Positions 11,437 to 19,984 of a DNA stretch of 64,000 nucleotides are shown in pieces. The translations under genes were made by a program, and so were the position numbers. Where the stretch lies: the NCBI RefSeq assembly GCF_034006335.1, contig NZ_JAWDIQ010000003.1; one strand, given 5' to 3'. Each line of letters opens with the position of its first letter. The first letter of the stretch is position 1. The notes under the pieces are model-generated. The model searched no databases and was not told the DNA's origin. It worked only from the letters and a program-made list of their open reading frames with translations. Source of the stretch: Paracerasibacillus soli (GTDB taxonomy: Bacteria > Bacillota > Bacilli > Bacillales > Amphibacillaceae).

Positions 11437-11733
11437 TTATCTTCCCCCGATAAAAATAACTCCGGCAAGCCTAACATCTAATTCACTTTGTTTTGCTGTT
11501 TCAAAATAATGTCGGTACGCTCTGAATTTTTCACAAAACTGTTCATGAATTTCGCTACCTCTATCAATTTCAATCGTGTAAGTCCTATTATTCTCTAATT
11601 TAATCTTAGCATCTGGACGAAAACGAAATTTATTTTCAGCGTTACCATAGGTTACAGCACTATGATAGTCAATACAATGTTCTCTAAACGTTGTTTTTAT
11701 AAATTTTATTTTAATCAGAAAATCAATCAGCAA
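11437..11733 (-). pseudogene. Replication-relaxation-like protein, C-terminal fragment
   Basis: A 98-residue frame with the sequence pattern FRFRPDAKIKLENNRTYTIEIDRGSE followed by EKFRAYRHYF. It resembles the C-terminal part of replication-relaxation proteins carried by plasmids and integrative elements, which have a conserved RPDA...E-x-D-RG pattern. The open frame begins only about 50 bases upstream of the first ATG, after a stop, so the N-terminal winged-helix half is missing. It lies between the restriction operon and the CBASS operon. I read it as a relic of the mobile element that brought in one of these modules. The family call is tentative. Confidence 0.4.
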
Positions 11734-12023
11734 TAGAAGATGTGGACTTGTTCTAATGGTGAAGAATATAATTTATACGGAAAGCCACGATATCCGGCAA
11801 AACCTAACCTAGGGACCGTCCAATAAAGAATGTTGTTTTCGAATTTAATAACGAGGAAATAATAATACGCCTCTTAAAAAGTCACCTACTGATATACGCT
11901 ATTCTTTTTAATAGACTACCAATAACACAATATGTTGTAGGAACAAATATTCTATGTTACTATATTTAGTGCGATGATTAGTAACATCAACCAATTGATA
12001 AACAATACGAAAGGGGATTTGTA

Positions 12024-13204
12024 ATGCCTAAAACAATATATAAAAAGGTATTTTAGAAGAAATGATTGAGCAACTAGATTTACCTGAGTATGTTGTTGAA
12101 AAAACCATTCAAAGATATAAGTCATTGGGAGAGTGGTTTAATAGAGAAAATAGTACTTTTAAAGATGTAGATATAAACATATTTCCTCAAGGATCTTTTG
12201 CATTAGGTACTACTATAAAGCCAATTAGCGAACAAGAAGAATATGATTTAGACATGGGTTGTAAAATCAATGTCCCTAATTTTAAATCTTTGTTTACACA
12301 GGAACAATTAAAAGAAATGATCGGTACTGAACTAGAAAGCTATCGTGTAGCGAAGGGGATCAAGCAGGAACTAGAAGAGAAGCACCGCTGTTGGAGATTG
12401 GAGTATATGGACGAAATTAAATTTCATTTAGATATAGTTCCATGTATACCATTAAATATTGATATCCAATCGGTCTACAAAAAACAATTAGAAGATGTTT
12501 TCAATTATGAAGAATCCTTAAACAAATCTGTGGTTGACGCTGCTATAAACATTACTGATGATCGACTTGATAATTACTCCATTATCTCGCAAGACTGGAA
12601 TATTAGTAATCCAGAAGGATATTTGAAATGGTTTGAGAGTCGCATGACAATGGGCGACTTCGGAATATACAATCGTTCTTCCATAACGCCTGTTCCAATT
12701 TATAGCAGAAAAACCATTCTTCAAAGATGTATTCAATTGTTAAAGAGACATCGTGATAATATGTTTGGAGATGATGATAGTAAGCCGATTTCTATTATTA
12801 TAACCACTTTGGCGGCTAGAGCCTATAATGGAGAATTGAATTTAGGAGAAGCATTGATAAATCTATTGGAAAATATGCCAACATATATTAACCCTAGTAC
12901 TCCCAGAGTTCCTAACCCTGTAAATCCCAATGAGGACTTTACAGACAGATGGGATACGTTGGCAGGGAAAAAATTAGATTTAGAAGGGAATTTCAAAAAC
13001 TGGTTATTACAAGCGAAAGTTGATTTTAACAACTTATTAAAAACGGAAAGTTATGAAACAGCTAGTTTAATATTAAGTAATAAATTCTCCTTGAATATAG
13101 ATAACAGCTTATTAAATAAGACATACAATCTTAATGGTAATAAGCAGAGAAATGTCACAAGCTTACCAATAAATCCACCAAAGCCTTGGGGTGATGCATA
13201 TTAA
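12024..13204 (+). CDS. CBASS nucleotide cyclase (CD-NTase), one frameshift at the N-terminus
   Basis: cGAS/DncV-like nucleotidyltransferase that would make a cyclic oligonucleotide alarm signal on phage infection. The active site is clear: FPQGSFALGTTIKP (GS motif), then EEYDLDMGC (D-x-D), then the third acidic residue in FHLDIVP. The true start is probably the ATG at 12024, behind AAAGGGG. It reads MPKTIYKK and then needs one extra A in an A5 run (about 12042-12046) to continue as GILEEMIEQLDLPEY. That gives about 394 residues, normal for the family. The stop overlaps the start region of the E2-like gene. The product nucleotide cannot be told from sequence alone. Confidence 0.85.
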
Positions 13205-13907
13205 CATTAAAGATTTAGAAGGTTTTTTAGAAAGCAACCCTCAAATGTCTTTAGCACCTTCAAATAACGAAGAGTATGTTGTTAAAGGGACTTTGGCTTT
13301 CGATATAAAGAATGACTCCTACGGAAATATAAAGGACGAGTTTTCAATTAGGATTGTGATTCCTAAAAGTTACCCTAAAGAGATTCCGACTGTCTACGAA
13401 ATTGGAGAAAGATTTCCCAAAACGTTGGATTATCATGCGTATCCCGATTCATCTCTATGTTTAGGATCACCAATGAGCTTGAAGAAGCGTATTAAGGACA
13501 ACCCTACTTTAGATGGCTTTATTCATTCATGTGTGGTTCCATACTTCTATGCAATTTCACTTAGACTTCAAGGTGAGGAAAAATTTGTATTTGGCGAGTT
13601 ATACCACGGTATAGATGGTATTATTCAGGATTATGTGGAAGTTTTTGAACTTAAATATATTGATCAGGTAATTAACTTACTAGATATATTAAGTCAAAAA
13701 CCAAATAGAGGTAATAAGAAGAAATGCCCGTGTGGTTGTAAACGCATAGTAACAAAATGTTCTTTCCATAAAAAAATAGTTGAATATAGAGAGGTGATGA
13801 CTCGGAAGGAATTTTCTATAGATAAAGATATTATTTCTCTTTATTACGATAAGTGGAAAGAAAATCAAATGCAGAAACGTATGCGAAAATTAATACCTTA
13901 TGCATAA
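13191..13907 (+). CDS. CBASS E2-like (short type II) ubiquitin-transfer protein
   Basis: Starts at GTG 13191 or ATG 13194, overlapping the cyclase gene. Residues about 30-150 resemble a ubiquitin-conjugating (E2) fold: IRIVIPKSYPKEIPTVYEIG, then YPDSSLCLGSPM, where the cysteine in SSLCLG is the likely catalytic residue. In short type II CBASS an E2-only protein replaces the E1-E2 fusion Cap2 and is thought to prime the cyclase by C-terminal linkage. No E1 or JAB protease gene is present here. The C-terminus adds a cysteine-rich stretch, KKKCPCGCKRIVTKCSFHKK, reminiscent of SEC-C zinc motifs, which I do not recall as standard. Intact, 238-239 residues. Confidence 0.7.
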   Translation: MMHINIKDLEGFLESNPQMSLAPSNNEEYVVKGTLAFDIKNDSYGNIKDEFSIRIVIPKSYPKEIPTVYEIGERFPKTLDYHAYPDSSLCLGSPMSLKKRIKDNPTLDGFIHSCVVPYFYAISLRLQGEEKFVFGELYHGIDGIIQDYVEVFELKYIDQVINLLDILSQKPNRGNKKKCPCGCKRIVTKCSFHKKIVEYREVMTRKEFSIDKDIISLYYDKWKENQMQKRMRKLIPYA

Positions 13908-13939
13908 TGATAAATTAATATGAAGGAGTGATATCGATA

Positions 13940-14737
13940 GTGAATAAGGTCATATTTCAATGTTTATTAATCTTGTTACCAGCAATAGTAAGTATCTTTT
14001 ACCCACTTCAAGAGATTGCTTATGGAATTCTCTCCCTGATAGGTATGGATACATCAAATTTTGATGAAATGATAAAAAATATTATTAATAATGAACGAGT
14101 AATTTCTATTATTGGCGGGGTTGTATTATCTATAATTATTTATATTTGGAGAACAAAAGCAAATAAGGACAAATTATTTAACACTGGTAACAAATATAGC
14201 GAGTATCCGATATGGGTTTATTGGTTGGCCAGCAAAATACTTGGCTATGGGAAGGTTAGCTTAGTAAGAGTACCAATGTATCTACAGTACAAATTACTAT
14301 TCAAGGATATTTTCCCTGAAGTGATTGTTGATAGTGACGTAGAAGAAAAGGTTCAATCAATTAATGTCATCGAAAAGAATATGGATAATCCATCAAATGA
14401 GTTGAATTTGGTACTGGTTGATACCTATGAAATTACTGATAGCCAAATTCCAACAAATAAGGCTCATCTTCCTACCATTTTTATTAAAAGTGGTAATGAA
14501 ATTGATAGCAATCGCTCTCTAAATCCTGAATATATAAAAGAGATTAGAAGAAGAACCAATGTCTATCACAAGATTTATAAGAAGTTAAATGTATTTTGCA
14601 CCACGAATACTAATCATAATCAATTAATCATAAATAAGTGTTTTAAAAATGGCAGTAGAACAGGGTTTGAAAACATCGTTGTGTATCAAGCCTCTCGAAG
14701 TAACTACGTGTTTAATAGAGGATATAAAGTATTGTAA
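13940..14737 (+). CDS. Putative CBASS membrane effector: two N-terminal helices plus unassigned soluble domain
   Basis: GTG start at 13940 chosen because AAGGAG lies 11 bases upstream; about 265 residues. Two hydrophobic helices are visible, near residues 4-24 (FQCLLILLPAIVSIF) and 55-70 (VISIIGGVVLSIIIYIW). A basic patch and about 190 residues of soluble sequence with alternating strands follow. Third gene of the operon, 32 bases after the E2-like gene. By position and topology it should be the effector that binds the cyclic nucleotide and permeabilises the membrane, as the 2TM CBASS effectors do. I see no SAVED, TIR or Cap15-type features that I can name, so the ligand-binding domain is unassigned. 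Confidence 0.6.
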   Translation: MNKVIFQCLLILLPAIVSIFYPLQEIAYGILSLIGMDTSNFDEMIKNIINNERVISIIGGVVLSIIIYIWRTKANKDKLFNTGNKYSEYPIWVYWLASKILGYGKVSLVRVPMYLQYKLLFKDIFPEVIVDSDVEEKVQSINVIEKNMDNPSNELNLVLVDTYEITDSQIPTNKAHLPTIFIKSGNEIDSNRSLNPEYIKEIRRRTNVYHKIYKKLNVFCTTNTNHNQLIINKCFKNGSRTGFENIVVYQASRSNYVFNRGYKVL

Positions 14738-14793
14738 GAAAAGTCCCATGAATTAATAGAAAATAAATAAATATAATCTTGAGATTAATGCAG

Positions 14794-14824
14794 AAAACCT
14801 AACATTGCACAGATGTTAGGTTTT
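14794..14824. terminator. Bidirectional terminator between CBASS operon and PLD gene
   Basis: Perfect 12-bp inverted repeat AAAACCTAACAT / ATGTTAGGTTTT with a 7-base loop. A-runs and T-runs on both sides serve the two convergent genes. The stop of the minus-strand gene lies inside the right arm. Confidence 0.8.
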
Positions 14825-15973
14825 AAAATTCTTTATTTGTATTATTTATAGATGAACGGTTTTCATATATGCTTTCACTTTTTAGGATATCAGTAATATT
14901 TTCGATTTCATTAACTAACAACTGTATTAACTTTGGTATTCTAATTTGGATTCTTTCAAAATATCCATCTAAACCGATAAATCGCTCAGTTATTTCCTGA
15001 AAATCTTCATGGGCTTTCCGCTGTCCTTCTTCAAAAGCATAATTTAAATCATCGGGATCTCCTGAATGGTACTCATGCATTTTTTGTGCATAATTAATTT
15101 GCAATTCTTGAAAGTCAAAACTGGATAATTCCTCCAACAAACCTTCTAATTTTTGAACTTGGGTATCTAGTAAGATTAGTAATTTGTTTATTCTATGAAC
15201 TATACCTATATCTATATATTGATCAAACTCATTAAGGACCATAACTTGTATTAAATCTTTAGCCTCATTTATCATTTCTGTAAATCTATTTAATTTTTCA
15301 AGGGATATGGATGCATTGGTTAAGTCGAGAACCATTTTCTCAAGTGCATATCTAACTTCAGCATATGTAAAAATACCCATATCTAAATGATCAAAGAAAT
15401 CGTTACATTCAACTAACCAATCTGCTACATATTCCATATAAATGGTATAAAAAGAAGTTGTATATCTAATAGAACAACTTATGATTTCTGGTATTAATTG
15501 CTTTTTTACAGCTTTATATCTTCGTAATCGGTAAGTATAATTCCTGCTTCCACATTATTTTTACTTTCATCAGAGAAGTTACCTGAACCAATATATGCTA
15601 TATTTTCAGTCATAATAATTTTAGAATGATTTTCATAACAGAAATAGACCGTTAAATCACAATTATAGTTATCACGATCTAATTGATTAAAATAGTCTTT
15701 AATATTTTCTAAAGCCCGATCAGCTGGTGTCTTCATTTGATTACTTCTAAAATACTTTTCATGTCTTTGCGGTAAATTCGTTATAAATGTCACCGATACA
15801 TTCTCATCTAACATTTTCAATTCGTCTAATAATCGTGTATCATTTTTAGAAATATTAAAAGTAACAATAATGATTTCCTTTGCAGAGGTGAAATCATCGA
15901 TTACCTCTTGATATCCATAATCATTGTGACTCAAAGTAATTAAACCATTGTTTATGTTAGTTTTTTTAAGCAT
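14823..15973 (-). CDS. Phospholipase-D-like nuclease domain fused to a helical domain, one frameshift
   Basis: Two adjacent ORFs are best read as one gene of about 383 codons. The N-terminal 155 residues form a PLD-superfamily domain with a single HKD-type motif, ENHSKIIMTENIAYIGSGNFSD. The frame breaks near 15516 after GIILTDYEDI. The next frame continues AVKKQLIPEIISCSIRY and runs without a stop into MEYVADWLVE..., a 200-residue helical region. Adding one A to an AAA run joins them. Single-HKD PLD proteins are usually dimeric nucleases or phospholipases. Position next to CBASS suggests a defence role, but this is inference. The C-terminal domain is not recognised. Confidence 0.6.
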
Positions 15974-16133
15974 TTTCCTACCATCCCCTCAAACTGGTCT
16001 AAAAGATTTTACTTCCTTTTCCACCCTTTTCACCAATGCAACATACTATTCAATTAGAATGCTCCCAGTTATTGCAAACCACCCAGTAATGTACATGTAA
16101 AGAAGTCAAAAATATAATCTGGCAATTAGGAAT

Positions 16134-16638
16134 TTAAAATTCCCTTTCGTAAAGGTTTTTATTAGGAGCAACTTTTATAAGGCGAGTGTGTTCATCAAGT
16201 ATTATATGCATCTTACCACCAACTTCAATTACACCAGTCCTAATTTCTCCTTATTTAAATTCATATAGTACTGTTGGTTTTCTTCCATGTATATATGGTT
16301 TAATTTTTTTGGATTAATAATACCATTCGTCGTGAGTTCGTATAAGATATCTTGTGCATCCATAAATGTGTGTCCGTAATCATCCACGTAAACTAGCCGG
16401 ATTGCATTCATTGGAGTTAATCCATCTTCTGTTTTCTTAACCACCCAATTATTAAAACCAACAGTAATTTGATATTTTCCTGTTTCAAAATCTTTATACA
16501 TATTAATCGCAACTATTGGAATCGCTTCAACCCTTTCAATATCATACGTTTGACCTTTGGCAATATTAACGTTATTGGGAGCAAAACTTAGATTTTCTAT
16601 TGTACAATCAAAAGAATTATTATCAATTGCTACAGTTG
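16134..16638 (-). CDS. Unrecognised protein, frameshifted and lacking a clear start
   Basis: Two frames read as one protein. The 90-residue ORF (16229-16501) extends open upstream through FAPNNVNIAKGQTYDIERVEA with no ATG, GTG or TTG. Downstream, a frame change near 16240 continues EIRTGVIEVGGKMHIILDEH to a stop at 16134. About 165 residues are visible. I do not recognise the family. Notable segments are ITVGFNNWVVKK and RLVYVDDYGHTFMDAQDIL. The 5' end meets the plus-strand recombinase-like tail near 16640, so the gene may be truncated by an insertion at rlmH. Confidence 0.4.
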
Positions 16639-16644
16639 TTAATT

Positions 16645-16845
16645 GATAATATTACAATTAAACAAAATGACAAATCAAAAAGTATAAATTACCTAGAACT
16701 TGAATTTAATTTTTCAGAACTACACATATCGAAAACTTTTACATTAATCCACTTGTTATATCGTGAAACGGATAATGAACATACATTTTCAATACCCGCT
16801 TCCGATAAAGAATTACCACATTATCTTCAACGATTTTTGCCTCTA
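16645..16845 (+). pseudogene. Possible serine-recombinase C-terminal tail abutting rlmH
   Basis: On the plus strand a frame reads LLIDNITIKQNDKSKSINY, then ELEFNFSELHISKTFTLIHL, then ELPHYLQRFLPLFVVRF, and continues into the antisense of the rlmH 3' end. The spacing and composition resemble the extreme C-terminus of large serine recombinases that integrate at rlmH. Only about 70 residues remain and no catalytic domain is present. Alternatively this is a chance antisense frame. The identification rests on pattern memory and is weak. Confidence 0.35.
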
Positions 16846-17319
16846 TTTGTGGTACGGTTCCCCCTCATAATCCGAAACGCCCGATACACCTGCTCTACCA
16901 ACACCAATCGCATCAGCTGATGTGGAAATGTCATCTTGGAAAACGACAATGCATAGTTGCTCCGCTTCATGACGGCTTCACTCAACCCTAATGACCCGCC
17001 GATTACAAAGGCGATTTTACCTTTTCCATATGTTGCGAGGTCGTCGATTTTTGCTGCAAGTTGTTCGGATGTGATCATGTTTCCTTTGATTTCTAATGTA
17101 ATAACATATGTATCTGGATGGATGTGGGCGAGGATTTTTTCACCTTCCTTACGTTTTACTTCGATTTCTTCTGCCTTACTTAAATTTTGGTGCCTTTTCA
17201 TCTGGTACTTCCATGACTTGCATATTTACATAGGCATTCAACCGCTTCACATACTCTTCCATGCCTTGTTTTAAATATTTCTCTTTTAATTTTCCAACTG
17301 TGATAATTTGTATTTTCAT
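16843..17319 (-). CDS. rlmH: 23S rRNA (pseudouridine1915-N3)-methyltransferase RlmH, two frameshifts
   Basis: SPOUT methyltransferase that modifies pseudouridine 1915 of 23S rRNA. The N-terminus MKIQIITVGKLKEKYLKQGM starts at 17319. The SAM-pocket motif FVIGGSLGLS and the C-terminal signature FPHQLMRLVLVEQVYRAFRI...GEPYHK are present. The frame breaks near 17193 (A-run after DEKAP) and near 16858 (G-run: RGNRT in one frame, GEPYHK-stop in the other). Restored length is about 159 residues, normal. It is the usual attachment gene (orfX) for SCC-type elements, and the island to its left begins at its last codons. Confidence 0.9.
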
Positions 17320-17451
17320 CGTTGTTTGTCCTTCTTTGTCATTTAAATTTATTGTTTCATTTTATCTTATATCTACACATGGTGAAGGAATTTATTCAAA
17401 GTTGTCTCTTTTTATCCCCATCGTCGGTTTCCCTCATCCATTTATAACCAT

Positions 17452-17479
17452 TTAAGATTCTACCTCATTTTACCGATAA
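17452..17479 (+). promoter_or_regulatory. Candidate sigma-D promoter of the globin-coupled receptor gene
   Basis: TTAA, 16 bases, ACCGATAA, close to the motility sigma factor consensus TAAA-N15-GCCGATAT. It lies about 60 bases upstream of the start codon. Chemoreceptor genes including hemAT are sigma-D dependent in B. subtilis, so context supports it. Two mismatches to consensus. Confidence 0.4.
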
Positions 17480-17540
17480 TAATAAGTATATACTGTAATT
17501 TATTTTGTTCATTCCATAATTTTACCGAGGAGAGTTATTG

Positions 17541-18842
17541 ATGAGTATATTTGCAAGAAAAGATAAAATAGAAAGTAGTTTAAGGGAAGAGGCTAAAAAG
17601 CAACTTCCACATGTAAAAATTGATGTGAAACATGATAAAAATTTGTTACAACAGTTATCCTTCATTGATCTAACAGTGGATGATTTAGCTGTAGCAAAAG
17701 TTATACAGCCACTTATTCAAGATCATATTGCGGATATATATAATCCTGTCTACAACAACCGTTTCCCTGGTATTAGAAGTGTTGTAGACATGACGCCTAT
17801 AGGAATTGACTTGGAAGGTAGCCAACAATATGTTGTGGGATTTTTTGATGGTATCATTGATGATCAGTTTGCCCAGAGAAGATATCAGCTAAGTAACTAT
17901 TATCTTACAACTGGTGTCGAGGTTAGATGGTACCTTTGTACAAATCAGGCGTTTGTAAACAACATATTAGATATTTTAAAAGATACATATAAAGATGATA
18001 TCGATAGCTTTTTACTCGCTTCTAAAGCTACAACCAAAATCTTTAATTTAGAGATGCAACTTTGTTTATCCAGTTTACAAGAACTACAAAATGAAGCAAT
18101 TACCCAACAAGAATTGCAAGCGAAACAAGGGATTAAGAAAACAATTGGTGCGATTACACAAGATCTAGCTGCGATGTCAGAGGAAGTAGGGGCTTCTGTG
18201 GCGGATGTCGTACTACGTTCTGAGTCCATGCAATCTGATTTAAGTAAGGGGTTACAATCCTCCATTGCGACATCGGAAACTTCCACGACTGGAAGAAAAC
18301 AATTAGATCAAGTCATTCAGCATACAGAATCATTAAAAGATAGTGTAGATGAAATTCAAACGAGCATTAATTCATTAGAGGTAAACTCTAGAAAAATTGG
18401 TGATATTGTCGCGATGATTACTTCTGTTGCAGAACAGACAAATCTTTTAGCCCTTAATGCTGCGATTGAAGCTGCAAGGGCGGGGGAACATGGCAAAGGA
18501 TTTTCTGTTGTTGCGGATGAAGTTAGGAAGCTTGCTGAACAAACAAAGTCATCTTCTAGTAATATTACAGAATTGATTATCTCCACAACAAAACAAATTG
18601 AAGATGTCGTAAAACAAATCGATGAAGTGAAATCCAATACATTATCGGCAAATAAAAATGTCCAGGACACTGCGAAAAGCTTTGATGAGATTCTTCATGC
18701 TAGTACTACTAGCAAAGAACAAAACGAACGAAGTAACCAAGATATGGTCAATTTCACAAGTATATTAAAAGAAGTTGGCGAGGCAGGTACGAAGCTATCT
18801 AATTTGGCAGATGATTTAAATCAAACGATGCAAGGATATTAA
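17541..18842 (+). CDS. Globin-coupled methyl-accepting chemotaxis sensor, HemAT-like but lacking the proximal His
   Basis: Soluble chemoreceptor: an N-terminal protoglobin-like sensor (about residues 30-180) and a C-terminal MCP signalling domain with the hairpin EQTNLLALNAAIEAARAGEH and VVADEVRKLAEQT. At 433 residues it matches B. subtilis HemAT. The ATG at 17541 follows GAGGAG. In HemAT the segment RIASIHLRIGLLPKWY carries the haem-binding histidine. The aligned segment here is QLSNYYLTTGVEVRWY, with tyrosine 121 in that place. Oxygen sensing through a His-ligated haem is therefore unlikely. Tyr ligation or a haem-free sensor are alternatives. No membrane segments. It stands alone, divergent from rlmH. 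Confidence 0.85.
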   Translation: MSIFARKDKIESSLREEAKKQLPHVKIDVKHDKNLLQQLSFIDLTVDDLAVAKVIQPLIQDHIADIYNPVYNNRFPGIRSVVDMTPIGIDLEGSQQYVVGFFDGIIDDQFAQRRYQLSNYYLTTGVEVRWYLCTNQAFVNNILDILKDTYKDDIDSFLLASKATTKIFNLEMQLCLSSLQELQNEAITQQELQAKQGIKKTIGAITQDLAAMSEEVGASVADVVLRSESMQSDLSKGLQSSIATSETSTTGRKQLDQVIQHTESLKDSVDEIQTSINSLEVNSRKIGDIVAMITSVAEQTNLLALNAAIEAARAGEHGKGFSVVADEVRKLAEQTKSSSSNITELIISTTKQIEDVVKQIDEVKSNTLSANKNVQDTAKSFDEILHASTTSKEQNERSNQDMVNFTSILKEVGEAGTKLSNLADDLNQTMQGY

Positions 18843-18858
18843 ATATTTAAATGAATGG

Positions 18859-18910
18859 CTCTTATTACTACTTTCTACAATGAACAAGTAGTAATAGGAG
18901 TTTTTTTATT
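18859..18910 (+). terminator. Terminator of the chemoreceptor gene
   Basis: Near-perfect 15-bp stem CTCTTATTACTACTT / AAGTAGTAATAGGAG followed by TTTTTTT. Confidence 0.9.
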
Positions 18911-19031
18911 TTTTGCCTATGAGGATTGCAAGTTCATCGTAATTGAAATGTCTACTTTGTTTTGTGGGTCACCTTATGAGCGGATGTATGATAAACTATT
19001 CTAAATACATTTTACAGAGAGCTGGGATGAG

Positions 19032-19595
19032 ATGTTTATTTACGAGGTGGATGAGGAAGTCTTACTGCGCATGTTGATGACGGGTGAGGCAGAGCGTTTA
19101 TTTACGATAACCGATCGGTCGCGACATTATTTAAAGGAATGGTTACCGTGGGTGGATGAAACGAAAACTGTTGCTGATTCCAAGCAATTTATTGAGAATT
19201 CCTTTCATATTTATGCAGAACAGACTGGACTAACTGCGGGGATTTTTTATAAAGATAAGCTTGTCGGAGTTGCTGGATTTAATGGATTTGATTGGCGCAA
19301 TCGGATTGGGTTCATTGGTTATTGGCTTGATGTGAAATACCAAGGTTTAGGTATTATGACGAGAGTTGCAAGTGCTTTAACAGACTACGCATTTAAACAA
19401 TTACAATTAAATCGTGTCGATATTCGTGCTGCCTATGAAAATAAAAAAAGTCGTGCGATACCAGAACGACTCGGATTCACAAAGGAAGGGCAAGTTCGCC
19501 AAGCAGAATGGCTGTACAATCATTACGTTGATCATGTTGTATATGGCATGCTTGCGAGTGAGTGGGAGGATTTGCGAAGAGGGGTGGAGTCATGA
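19032..19595 (+). CDS. GNAT acetyltransferase, RimJ/RimL family
   Basis: Acetyl-CoA-dependent N-acetyltransferase of the ribosomal-protein serine/alanine type. The acetyl-CoA loop region reads GYWLDVKYQGLGIMTRVA (Q-x-x-G-x-G). It is followed by RVDIRAAYENKKSRAIPERLGF, the usual N-x-x-S-x-x-x-x-E-x-x-GF pattern. 187 residues, intact. It overlaps the next gene by 4 bases, forming the first gene of a three-gene plus-strand unit. Substrate unknown; B. subtilis relatives (YdaF/YjcK group) also lack defined targets. Confidence 0.85.
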   Translation: MFIYEVDEEVLLRMLMTGEAERLFTITDRSRHYLKEWLPWVDETKTVADSKQFIENSFHIYAEQTGLTAGIFYKDKLVGVAGFNGFDWRNRIGFIGYWLDVKYQGLGIMTRVASALTDYAFKQLQLNRVDIRAAYENKKSRAIPERLGFTKEGQVRQAEWLYNHYVDHVVYGMLASEWEDLRRGVES

Positions 19596-19984
19596 GGTTT
19601 TACATTGCCTCTAGCTTTGCTAATAAAGCGAACGTTCGGTATGTAAGTACGGCATTACAAGAATCAGGATTCGTTCATACGTATGACTGGACAGAAAATG
19701 AACGGGCGGTAGATGTTTCAACGCTTAAAAGGATTGGACGGATTGAAAAGCAGGCGGTAGCAGACAGTGAGCTTTTCATTATGATGCTTCCAGCTGGAAA
19801 GGGGAGTCATATTGAGCTTGGTATGGCTATTGCACTGCACAAGCAGATTTTCATCTATGCTGCGGATGAAATTACACCTGCACATGCTAGTACGTTTTAT
19901 TATATAGACGGCGTAACACATGTTAACGGTGAAATAGATGACTTCATTGAAAACATAAAAAATCTAAAAAGGAAAAGAATATGA
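19592..19984 (+). CDS. Nucleoside 2-deoxyribosyltransferase-like protein
   Basis: Start at 19592 (MRFYIASSFANKANVRYV), overlapping the GNAT stop; GTGGAG lies just upstream. 130 residues with a Rossmann-like fold pattern: MRFYIASSF at the N-terminus, a central DSELFIMMLPAGKGSHIELG (catalytic-type Glu in the SHIELG motif) and FIYAADE. This matches the nucleoside 2-deoxyribosyltransferase/YtoQ group, which cleaves or transfers glycosidic bonds of nucleosides. Overlap with both neighbours indicates co-translation. Substrate not determined. Confidence 0.7.
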   Translation: MRFYIASSFANKANVRYVSTALQESGFVHTYDWTENERAVDVSTLKRIGRIEKQAVADSELFIMMLPAGKGSHIELGMAIALHKQIFIYAADEITPAHASTFYYIDGVTHVNGEIDDFIENIKNLKRKRI

